Part shown: in pieces, positions 6,783-12,729 of the stretch
How positions within the stretch are numbered: position 1 is the first letter of the stretch
How the letters are laid out: each line of letters opens with the position of its first letter
From: JBDSEG01 sp039920165
GTDB taxonomy: Bacteria > Pseudomonadota > Gammaproteobacteria > Burkholderiales > Burkholderiaceae_C
Assembly (NCBI GenBank): GCA_039920165.1
Contig: JBDSEG010000067.1
Coordinates: forward strand, 1-12,729
Direction: 5' to 3'
Length of the DNA: 12,729 nucleotides
The notes under the pieces: generated by a model
What the model was told of the DNA's origin: nothing
What the model saw: the letters and a program-made list of their open reading frames with translations, nothing else
The model's database searches: none
Made by a program: the position numbers and the translations under genes

Positions 6783-9026
6783 ATGCCCGCCACGACCCTG
6801 CCCGCGCCCGTCGCTCCCGCTCCCGAGCCCTTCGATCTGCCGAACCCGCGCCATGCGGGCCGCTTGCCGCGCCAAATCGGCAAGGCGCAGTTCGCCCGGC
6901 TGCGCCACGCGTCGTATGCGCTGCCGCAGATCGTGCGGCCGGGCGACTTCGGCAACGACGCGACGAGCGTCGACGAGGCCGCGCTCGACGCCCACGGCCT
7001 GGTGCTGCTGCACCCGGCCTCGGCCGGGGTGCGTGCGAGCCGCTGGATCGAACCGGCGCTGATGGCGAGCGCGCTCGCGCACATCGATGCGGTCGGCAGC
7101 GGCTCGGGCGTGCGCGCGCTGATGCTCGAACGCGCCGCCGCGCTCGACGCGCTCGGCCTCGCGCGGCTGCCGGGCGGCTGGAGCCGCCTCGTCTCGCACG
7201 TGCTGGTGCTGTCCGAACCCGGCTGGCGCATCCCGGTGCTGTTCCGCGTGCCGGTCGATGCCACGACGGTGTGGAGCTATTTCCGCGACGGCGAGCTGGC
7301 CGTGCTGACGAATGCGCTCGGCCCTGCGCCGATCTATCCGAACGCGGCCGAACTGGGCGCGTACCTGGAAGCGCTGCTCGCGCGCAGCCGCAGCGGCCAT
7401 CCGCGCCACCTCGAAGCGCTGCTCGCGCGGTTGCAGTCCGAATGCGCAACGCCGCAGCCGATCGCCGATCTGTTGACCGCCTGCACGCGCGCGCAGGATC
7501 GCTGGGAGCACCGCGTCGCCGAGCTCGAGACGCTCGAAGTGCTGACCAGCGAGCTCGCATTTCGCGGCTATCCGGACAGCTTCGAGACCGCGCGCCAGCT
7601 GCAGCGCAGCGTCACGCTGTATATCGGCCCGCCGAACAGCGGCAAGACGCACGCGGCTTTCGAGCGACTCGCGCTCGCGCACAGCGGCGCCTACCTCGCG
7701 CCGCTGCGCCTGCTCGCGCTCGAAGGGCGGGACCGGCTCGCGGCGCGCGGCGTTGCGTGTTCGCTCCTGACCGGCGAGGAGAACGTTCCGGCGCCGGGCG
7801 CGCGGGTGGTATCGAGCACGATCGAGATGGTCGGCATCTCGCGGCCGGTCGAGGTCGCGGTGATCGACGAGGCGCAGATGATCTTCGACGGCTCGCGCGG
7901 CTGGGCCTGGACCCAGGCCATCGTCGGCGTGCCCGCCAACGAGGTGATCGTGATCTGCTCGGCCTACGCGGTGCCGGCCATCCAGAACCTGCTCGGCCTG
8001 TGCGGCGAGCGCTGCGAGCTACGCCGCTTCGAGCGCAAGCAGCATGTGCAGCCGCTCGCCAAGCCGGTGCCGCTCCAAGATCTGATGCTCGGCGATGCGG
8101 TGGTCGCCTTCAGCCGCCGCGAGGTGCTGATGCTGCGCGACCGCATCGGCGCGGCGGGTCACCCGGTCTCGGTCATCTACGGCGCGCTGCCGCCCGAGGT
8201 GCGCCGGCGCGAGGCCGAGCGCTTCGCGACCGGCGAGTCGCACATCATGGTCGCCACCGATGCGATCGGGATGGGCCTGAACCTGCCGATCCGTCGCGTG
8301 CTGTTCAGCACGCTGACCAAATTCGACGGCCAGGGCGACCGCGCGCTCGATGCCTCGGAAGTGCACCAGATCGCCGGCCGCGCCGGGCGCTTCGGGATGC
8401 ACGAGGAAGGCTTCGTCGGCGTGCTCGAACAGGCCGAGCCCGAGGCCTTGCGCGCGCTCAAGGAACTGCTGGCGCGGGCGCCGCGCGCACCGGTCGATTT
8501 CAAGGCGCCGGTGGCGCCGAACCGCGGCCACATCCGCACCATCGCGGCACGATTGCACCTGACGCGGCTGCGCGAAGTGCTGGGCGTTTTCGTCGAGCAG
8601 CTCGAACTCGACGATGCGCATTTCGCGGTCGCCGAACTCGACGCCATGCTGCTGCTGGCCGAGCAGCTTGACCGCAGCGCGAGCGCGCTCACGCTCGAGC
8701 AGCGCTTCGTCTATGCGCAGGCGCCGGTTGATACCCGCACCGAGTCGCAGCTCCAGCAGTTCCTCGACTGGAGCGGCAGCCACGCCGCGACCGGTCGCGC
8801 CGGGCTGCCGTGGTTCTTGAACGAGGTCGACGGCCACAGCCGGCTCGACCGCATGGAACAGGCCCTGCGCGGCTGCACGCTGTGGCTGTGGCTCGACCTG
8901 CGCTTCCCGGGCGTGTACGGCCACCTCGATGCGGTGCTGGCGCTGCGCGAGCAACTCAACGACGGCATCGAGCGCCAGTTGAAGGGCAAGCGCCCGCTGG
9001 CGCAGGCGCGGGTGCGTCGACGGTGA
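6783..9026 (+). CDS. SUV3-like DExH-box RNA helicase
   Basis: A 747-residue superfamily 2 helicase with the signatures of SUV3, the ATP-dependent RNA helicase of the mitochondrial RNA degradosome. Motifs in order: Walker A GPPNSGKTHAAF at 282-293, Walker B DEAQMIFDGSRGWAWTQAIVG at 362-382 (SUV3-type DEIQM...RGWAWT), IYGALPPEVRRREAERF at 465-481, motif V VATDAIGMGLNLPIRRVLF at 490-508 and motif VI HQIAGRAGRFG at 528-538. The C-terminus carries the SUV3-type regions LTLEQRFVYAQAPV and a last helical part with LWLWLDLRFPGVY. The first 250 residues precede the helicase core, include a helical region and are not assigned to a known domain. Family knowledge predicts 3'-5' unwinding of structured RNA for a 3' exonuclease; a partner such as PNPase is not in the window. 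The ATG at 6783 follows a leader without a Shine-Dalgarno site. Bacterial homologues are known in other proteobacteria, so this is a recognised but poorly studied family. Confidence 0.92.
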   Translation: MPATTLPAPVAPAPEPFDLPNPRHAGRLPRQIGKAQFARLRHASYALPQIVRPGDFGNDATSVDEAALDAHGLVLLHPASAGVRASRWIEPALMASALAHIDAVGSGSGVRALMLERAAALDALGLARLPGGWSRLVSHVLVLSEPGWRIPVLFRVPVDATTVWSYFRDGELAVLTNALGPAPIYPNAAELGAYLEALLARSRSGHPRHLEALLARLQSECATPQPIADLLTACTRAQDRWEHRVAELETLEVLTSELAFRGYPDSFETARQLQRSVTLYIGPPNSGKTHAAFERLALAHSGAYLAPLRLLALEGRDRLAARGVACSLLTGEENVPAPGARVVSSTIEMVGISRPVEVAVIDEAQMIFDGSRGWAWTQAIVGVPANEVIVICSAYAVPAIQNLLGLCGERCELRRFERKQHVQPLAKPVPLQDLMLGDAVVAFSRREVLMLRDRIGAAGHPVSVIYGALPPEVRRREAERFATGESHIMVATDAIGMGLNLPIRRVLFSTLTKFDGQGDRALDASEVHQIAGRAGRFGMHEEGFVGVLEQAEPEALRALKELLARAPRAPVDFKAPVAPNRGHIRTIAARLHLTRLREVLGVFVEQLELDDAHFAVAELDAMLLLAEQLDRSASALTLEQRFVYAQAPVDTRTESQLQQFLDWSGSHAATGRAGLPWFLNEVDGHSRLDRMEQALRGCTLWLWLDLRFPGVYGHLDAVLALREQLNDGIERQLKGKRPLAQARVRRR

Positions 9027-9037
9027 CCTGCCATCCG

Positions 9038-9043
9038 TAAACT
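9038..9043 (+). promoter_or_regulatory. Possible -10 element of the GrdB-like operon
   Basis: TAAACT is followed by GGCCGGC and then the ATG at 9051. It is the only A/T-rich hexamer in the 24-nt gap after the helicase gene, and no Shine-Dalgarno is present. This fits a leaderless start for the three-gene operon, partly independent of the helicase. Confidence 0.35.
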
Positions 9044-9050
9044 GGCCGGC

Positions 9051-9977
9051 ATGTCGAACCGACCGGACCAGCACTTGCGCAGCGACGACGAACCGATCGC
9101 CTATCTGCAGCGCGTGCGCAGCTACTACGAGGCGCTCGGCTACGGCGCGCCGTATGAATGGGCGCACTTCGACGACGTGCCGTTCGCGCCGCTGCGCAAG
9201 CCGCTGAGCGCGTGCACCGTCGCGCTCGTGACGACGGCCGCGCCGTACAACGCCGATGCCGGCGAGCAGGGCCCGGGCGCGCCGTACAACGCCGCTGCCA
9301 AGTTCTATGCGGTCTATTCCGTACCTACCGACAGCGATCCCGACCTGCGCATCGCGCACCTCGCGATCGACCGCGAGCACACGCGCGCCGACGATCCCGC
9401 GACCTGGCTGCCGATCGCCGCGCTGCGCGATGCCGCGGCGGCGGGCCGCATCGGCACGCTCGGCCCGCGCATCCACGGCCTGCCGACCAACCGCAGCCGG
9501 CGCGCGACGCTCGAGGTCGATGCGCCCGAGCTGCTCGCCCGCTGCCGCGCCGATGCGGTCGACGCGGCGATCCTCGTCGCCAACTGCCCCGTATGCCACC
9601 AGAGCACGAGCATTGCCGCGCGCACGCTCGAAGCCGGCGGCATCGCAACGGTCGTGATGGGCTGTGCGCTCGATATCGTCGAGCGGGTCGGCGTGCCGCG
9701 CTTCGTCTTCAGCGATTTCCCGCTCGGCAATGCCGCGGGGCGCCCGCACGACCCGGCCTCGCAAACGGCGACGCTGGCGCTCGCGCTCGATGTGCTCGAA
9801 GCGGCGACCGCTCCGCGCACGACGCTGCGATCGCCGCTGCGCTGGAGCAAGGACGATGCGTGGAAGCTCGACTACTGCAATGTCGAGCGGCTCGCGCCGG
9901 CCGAGATCGCACGCCGCCGCGCCGAATTCGACGCCGGCAAGGTGGTGGCGCAGGGTCTGCGCGAGGCGATCCGGTGA
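9051..9977 (+). CDS. GrdB-family (glycine/sarcosine/betaine reductase selenoprotein B-like) protein, Cys form
   Basis: A 308-residue protein of the family named after the substrate-binding selenoprotein B of clostridial glycine, sarcosine and betaine reductases. The diagnostic segment is LVANCPVCHQSTSIAARTLE at 175-194: C179 and C182 form CPVC, and C179 occupies the place of the selenocysteine in the UxxC motif of GrdB. Both are TGC codons, so no selenocysteine is encoded. Other conserved stretches are GPGAPYNAAAKFYAVYS, GLPTNRSRRATLEV and FSDFPLGNAAGRPHD. The protein is shorter than clostridial GrdB, and no GrdA, GrdC, GrdD, GrdE or thioredoxin gene is nearby, so classical glycine reductase is unlikely. 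A thiol/disulfide or reductive role is inferred; the substrate is unknown. The stop overlaps the next start (GTGA), so it is coupled to the DUF938 methyltransferase. Confidence 0.85.
   Translation: MSNRPDQHLRSDDEPIAYLQRVRSYYEALGYGAPYEWAHFDDVPFAPLRKPLSACTVALVTTAAPYNADAGEQGPGAPYNAAAKFYAVYSVPTDSDPDLRIAHLAIDREHTRADDPATWLPIAALRDAAAAGRIGTLGPRIHGLPTNRSRRATLEVDAPELLARCRADAVDAAILVANCPVCHQSTSIAARTLEAGGIATVVMGCALDIVERVGVPRFVFSDFPLGNAAGRPHDPASQTATLALALDVLEAATAPRTTLRSPLRWSKDDAWKLDYCNVERLAPAEIARRRAEFDAGKVVAQGLREAIR
9240..9294 (+). repeat. In-frame direct repeat inside the GrdB-like gene
   Basis: A 16-nt sequence (GCGCCGTACAACGCCG) occurs at 9240-9255 and again at 9279-9294, 39 nt apart. Because 39 is a multiple of three, it encodes APYNA twice, at residues 64-68 and 77-81. 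It may reflect a short internal duplication or simply a repeated functional loop. Confidence 0.7.
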
Positions 9978-10585
9978 GCGACGCCAAGCCGTGGTCGGCC
10001 GCCAGCGAACGCAACCGCGAGCCGATCCTCGACATGCTGCGGGAACGCTTCGCGCGTGTGCGCAGCGTGCTCGAAATCGGCAGCGGCACCGGCCAGCATG
10101 CGGTGCATTTCGCCGCCGCGCTGCCGCACCTCGTCTGGCAGGCGTCGGATGTCGCGGCCAACCTGCCCGGCATCCGCCAGTGGCTGGCCGAGGCCGCGTT
10201 GCCGAATACGCCGGCGCCGCTCGAATTCGATGTCGACGGCGCGTGGCCGAGCGGTCGGTTCGATGCCGTCTTCAGCGCCAATACGCTGCACATCATGGGC
10301 TGGGCGCAGGTGCAGCGGCTGTTCGTTGGCCTGCCGACGCTGCTCGCGCCGGGCGGATTGCTGACGGTCTACGGTCCTTTCAAGCAGGCCGGCAAGTTCA
10401 GCGGACCGGGCGATGCAGCATTCGACGAATCGCTGCGCGCCGGTGATCCGCGACGCGGCATTCGCGATCTCGAAGCGGTCCACGCGCTGGCCGCCGCTGC
10501 CGGACTGGCCCCGCTCGACGACCGCGCGATGCCGGCGAACAACCGTTGCCTGAGCTGGCAACTCGTATCACTCGATCCGCCATGA
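9974..10585 (+). CDS. DUF938-family SAM-dependent methyltransferase
   Basis: A 203-residue class I methyltransferase-like protein. Motif I is VLEIGSGTGQHAVHFA at 32-47, where the glycine-rich loop binds S-adenosylmethionine; the acidic end of strand 2 is in WQASDV (55-60) and the active-site side in FSANTLHIMGW (100-110). The N-terminal SAASERNREPIL and the YGPFKQAGKFSGPGDAAFDESLR stretch (133-155) are hallmarks of the DUF938 family, whose length this matches. The substrate is not known. The start is the GTG at 9974, which overlaps the stop of the GrdB-like gene (GTGA), and its own stop overlaps the next start (ATGA). These overlaps suggest the three products are made together, which links the methyltransferase to the pathway of its neighbours. 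Confidence 0.9.
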   Translation: MSDAKPWSAASERNREPILDMLRERFARVRSVLEIGSGTGQHAVHFAAALPHLVWQASDVAANLPGIRQWLAEAALPNTPAPLEFDVDGAWPSGRFDAVFSANTLHIMGWAQVQRLFVGLPTLLAPGGLLTVYGPFKQAGKFSGPGDAAFDESLRAGDPRRGIRDLEAVHALAAAAGLAPLDDRAMPANNRCLSWQLVSLDPP

Positions 10586-11547
10586 ACCCGACCTCGCTGC
10601 GCAGCCACGCCTTCCACGGCTTCGAACCCGGCCCGCGCCTCATCGTGCTCGGCGCGGTGCACGGCAACGAGACCTGCGGCACGCGCGCGATCGAACGCAT
10701 GCTGGGCGAACTCGATGCCGGCGCATTGCGCATCGCGCGAGGTTGCGTGACCTTCGTGCCGGTCACCAACCCGCTCGCCTATGCGCATGCCGACCGCGCC
10801 GGCGATCGCAACCTGAACCGCCGGCTGCGCCCGAATCCGGCGCCTCGCGATTTCGAGGACCGCATCGCCAACGTACTGTGCCCGCTGCTCGCCGCGCACG
10901 ATGCCCTGCTCGACCTGCATTCGTTCCACACCGCCGGCGAGCCCTTCGCCATGATCGGCCCGCTCGACAACCCCGGCCCGCTCGAAACCTTCGCGCGCGC
11001 CGCCGAAGAGGAAGCGCTGGCGCTGCGGCTCGGCCCACGCCGCCTCGTCGAGGGTTGGCTGGACGCCTATGCCGCCGGCGTCGCAAACCGCCTGCGCCGC
11101 GTGCACACCAGCGATGCCGTGCTCGACGCCGACCCGGCCTACGGCGTCGGCACGACCGAGTACATGCGAAGCTGCGGCGGCATCGCGATCACGCTCGAAT
11201 GCGGCCAGCACGCCGATCCTTTGGCGCCGCAGATCGGCTACGCGGCAATCCGCAATACGCTCGCCCACCTCGGCCTGGTCGACGATCCGGCACCGGTGCC
11301 ACGCACCGATGTCCAACTGCTGCGCCTGCAGGACGTGACCGACCGCGACGCCGAAGACGATGCCTTCGAGCGCGCCTGGGCCAGCTTCGACCCGGTCGCC
11401 GCCGGCACGGTGATCGCGCGCCGCGCCGACGGCCAGATGCTGCGTGCCCCGTCGGACGGCTTCATCGTCTTCCCCAACCCGGCCGCCGCACCGGGCAGCG
11501 AGTGGTTCTATTTCGCGCGCGCGAGCGGGCGGGTCCTGCGCGGCTGA
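10582..11547 (+). CDS. Aspartoacylase / succinylglutamate desuccinylase-like zinc hydrolase
   Basis: A 321-residue protein of the AstE/AspA family of zinc carboxypeptidase-like amidohydrolases. The zinc site is visible: H27 and E30 in GAVHGNETCG and H113 in LLDLHSFH. The substrate-carboxylate motif DRNLNRR lies at 75-81, and E206 in TLECGQH is the expected catalytic glutamate. A C-terminal beta domain (about 240-321, with GTVIARRADGQMLRAPSDG) follows, as in the family. Members remove acyl groups from N-acyl amino acids, for example N-acetylaspartate or N-succinylglutamate. There is no arginine succinyltransferase pathway gene nearby, so AstE proper is unlikely and the acyl-amino-acid substrate is unassigned. 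It is the last gene of the coupled trio and ends 18 nt before the convergent TauE-like gene; no strong terminator is visible between them. Confidence 0.88.
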   Translation: MNPTSLRSHAFHGFEPGPRLIVLGAVHGNETCGTRAIERMLGELDAGALRIARGCVTFVPVTNPLAYAHADRAGDRNLNRRLRPNPAPRDFEDRIANVLCPLLAAHDALLDLHSFHTAGEPFAMIGPLDNPGPLETFARAAEEEALALRLGPRRLVEGWLDAYAAGVANRLRRVHTSDAVLDADPAYGVGTTEYMRSCGGIAITLECGQHADPLAPQIGYAAIRNTLAHLGLVDDPAPVPRTDVQLLRLQDVTDRDAEDDAFERAWASFDPVAAGTVIARRADGQMLRAPSDGFIVFPNPAAAPGSEWFYFARASGRVLRG

Positions 11548-11565
11548 GACGCGCCGGGCCGTCGG

Positions 11566-12315
11566 TCAACGCAACCCGTCGCTCAGCAGCTTCACCCCCG
11601 TCAGCAGCATGCCCGCATAGGCGAGCCGATAGAACCAGCGCGTCGAAACGCGGCTGACGAGACGTGCGCCCAGCCACACGCCGAGCGGGGCGAGCGGCAT
11701 CAGCACCAGCGCGGTCGCGAGGTTGCGCATGTCGAGCAGGCCGAGGAAGGCATAGGGTGCGACCTTGGCCAGATTGACCGCACCGAAGAAGGTCGCCATG
11801 GTGCCGGCATAGACGATCGGCGCGAGGCGCAGCGGCAGCACATAAGCGTTGATCGGCGGCGCGCCGGCGTGCGCGACGAAGCTCGTGAAGCCCGACGCGG
11901 CGGCGAGCGCCAAGCCGAGCCAGCGCGGCGGCGGCGCGGCGTCGGTGCGCGGCGGAAACAGCAGCCGCTGGGCGACAAAGACAAGCGTGAGCGCGCCCAC
12001 CACGCCAGTCACCATATTGGCCGGCAGCACGCCGAACAGCAGCGCTCCGAACAGGACGCCGAGCAGCCCGGCCGGCAGCAGCAATCGCAGCAATGCCGGA
12101 TCGCGCTGACCGTACAGGCGCTGGATGCTGGCCACATCGGCGGCGAGAAACACCGGCAGCAGGATGCCGGCGGCCTGCGGCACCGTGACGGCGATCGCCA
12201 TCAACGGCGTGGCGAGCGATCCGAAACCCGAGGCGAAGCCGCTTTTCGCGAGGCCGATCAGGAGCACCGCGGGGATGGCGACGGCATAGAAGACGGGGTC
12301 GGTGACGATATCCAT
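11566..12315 (-). CDS. TauE/SafE-family (TSUP) membrane transporter
   Basis: A 249-residue, strongly hydrophobic inner-membrane protein with about eight predicted membrane segments by eye. It shows the two-fold repeat of the sulfite exporter TauE/SafE family: first copy LIGLAKSGFASGFGSLATPL at 19-38 with PQAAGILLPVFLAADVASI following, second copy ASGFTSFVAHAGAPPINAYV at 140-159. Family members move sulfite, sulfoacetate or other organosulfur and small anionic compounds; many remain uncharacterised, and the substrate here is unknown. The ATG at 12315 (MDIVTDP) is chosen because the frame's longer start at 12366 would give a polar, arginine-rich leader overlapping the divergent DUF1841 gene. 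It converges on the aspartoacylase-like gene and is transcribed away from the DUF1841 gene across a 41-nt spacer. Confidence 0.9.
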   Translation of the reverse strand: MDIVTDPVFYAVAIPAVLLIGLAKSGFASGFGSLATPLMAIAVTVPQAAGILLPVFLAADVASIQRLYGQRDPALLRLLLPAGLLGVLFGALLFGVLPANMVTGVVGALTLVFVAQRLLFPPRTDAAPPPRWLGLALAAASGFTSFVAHAGAPPINAYVLPLRLAPIVYAGTMATFFGAVNLAKVAPYAFLGLLDMRNLATALVLMPLAPLGVWLGARLVSRVSTRWFYRLAYAGMLLTGVKLLSDGLR

Positions 12316-12344
12316 GCGCGGCCCGGCGGCGCGCGGGCGAAGTC

Positions 12345-12350
12345 GACAAT
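12345..12350 (+). promoter_or_regulatory. Possible -10 element of the DUF1841 gene
   Basis: GACAAT is followed by CGGCGC and then the ATG at 12357, the same close spacing as before the iorA-like and GrdB-like genes. It suggests a leaderless transcript. The 41-nt spacer (12316-12356) must also hold the promoter for the opposite transporter gene. Confidence 0.33.
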
Positions 12351-12356
12351 CGGCGC

Positions 12357-12729
12357 ATGTTCTCACCCTCGCAACACGACGTGCGGCGCTTCTTCTGCGA
12401 GGCCCGGCGCAAGCAGCTCGCGGCCGCGCCGCAGACCGCGCTGGAGCTGCTCGCCGCCGACTGGATCGCCGAGCATCCCGAGTACCACGCCGACCTCACC
12501 GACGAGACCGCCGCGCAGGCCGCCGTGTATGCGGTCGAGGACGGTCGCAGCAATCCGTTCCTGCACCTTTCGATGCACCTGTCGATCAGCGAACAGGTCT
12601 CTATCGACCAGCCGCACGGCATCCGCCAGGCGCTGCAACTGCTCGCCGCGCGCCTGGGTTCGATGCACGCCGCGCAGCACGAGGCGATGGAGTGCCTGGG
12701 CGAGATGATGTGGACTTCGCAGCGCAGCG
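12357..12729 (+). CDS. DUF1841 family protein (3' end cut by window edge)
   Basis: An open frame of 124 codons running off the right end. It reads MFSPSQHDVRRFFCEARRKQ, then LAADWIAEHPEYHADL (about 32-47), EDGRSNPFLHLSMHLSISEQ (about 61-80), VSIDQPHGIR and ends near MECLGEMMWTSQRS. This matches DUF1841, a small cytoplasmic family that I know mainly from betaproteobacteria, with conserved histidines and no known function. The family is around 140-150 residues, so only the last 20 or so residues are likely missing. Its presence is one of the better taxonomic hints in the window. Confidence 0.9.
   Translation, partial: MFSPSQHDVRRFFCEARRKQLAAAPQTALELLAADWIAEHPEYHADLTDETAAQAAVYAVEDGRSNPFLHLSMHLSISEQVSIDQPHGIRQALQLLAARLGSMHAAQHEAMECLGEMMWTSQRS

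Noticed and set aside
6206..7264. Reverse-strand continuation of the iorB-like frame upstream to 7264
   Set aside because: The continuation runs out of frame through the iorA-like gene and then antisense to the helicase. Homology of the large subunit starts at the ATG at 6205, which also gives the standard ATGA overlap.
8019..9764. 581-codon reverse-strand open frame across the helicase and GrdB-like genes
   Set aside because: It is antisense to two well-supported genes, has biased low-complexity composition and no recognisable domain.
11548..11565. Possible bidirectional terminator between the aspartoacylase-like and TauE-like genes
   Set aside because: The 18-nt gap is G/C-rich but has no clear hairpin and no T run.

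Overview
The window is a GC-rich, gene-dense piece of a bacterial chromosome. Codon use, the DUF1841 gene at the right edge and the mix of gene families point to a betaproteobacterium, probably order Burkholderiales. This is an inference from gene content; there is no rRNA or other marker gene here. Ten complete genes and two edge-truncated genes can be supported. No tRNA, rRNA, CRISPR array or complete mobile element was seen.

Left edge (1-921): the 5' end of a reverse-strand gene resembling the helix-turn-helix N-terminus of a transposase, then about 350 nt with no convincing gene, then a GFA/CENP-V-type zinc protein. The spacer and the GFA gene use visibly fewer G/C third positions than the rest, so this may be an acquired patch.

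Positions 1007-4053 (+): eutB and eutC, the two subunits of B12-dependent ethanolamine ammonia-lyase, translationally coupled through a GTGA overlap. A lone ModA-like periplasmic oxyanion-binding protein follows. No ethanolamine permease, aldehyde dehydrogenase, reactivase or microcompartment gene lies in the window.

Positions 4067-6684 (-): an ATGA-coupled iorA-iorB-like pair, a two-subunit molybdenum hydroxylase with 2x[2Fe-2S] and no FAD subunit. It converges on the ModA-like gene.

Positions 6783-11547 (+): a SUV3-type RNA helicase (the family of the mitochondrial degradosome helicase). After 24 nt comes a tightly packed trio: a GrdB-family protein with CxxC in place of the selenocysteine motif, a DUF938 methyltransferase, and a zinc aspartoacylase/succinylglutamate-desuccinylase-like hydrolase. 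The trio is joined by GTGA and ATGA overlaps.

Positions 11566-12729: a TauE/SafE-type membrane transporter (-), divergent across 41 nt from a DUF1841 gene (+) that runs off the right edge.

The main leads are the GrdB-like/DUF938/aspartoacylase cassette, the bacterial SUV3 homologue beside it, and the grouping of an acetaldehyde-producing lyase, an oxyanion-binding protein and a molybdenum hydroxylase. Several starts also share a -10-like hexamer placed 5-7 GC-only bases before the ATG, which suggests leaderless transcripts. I do not see a clearly new multi-gene system that can be proven from sequence alone; the GrdB-like trio is the best candidate.
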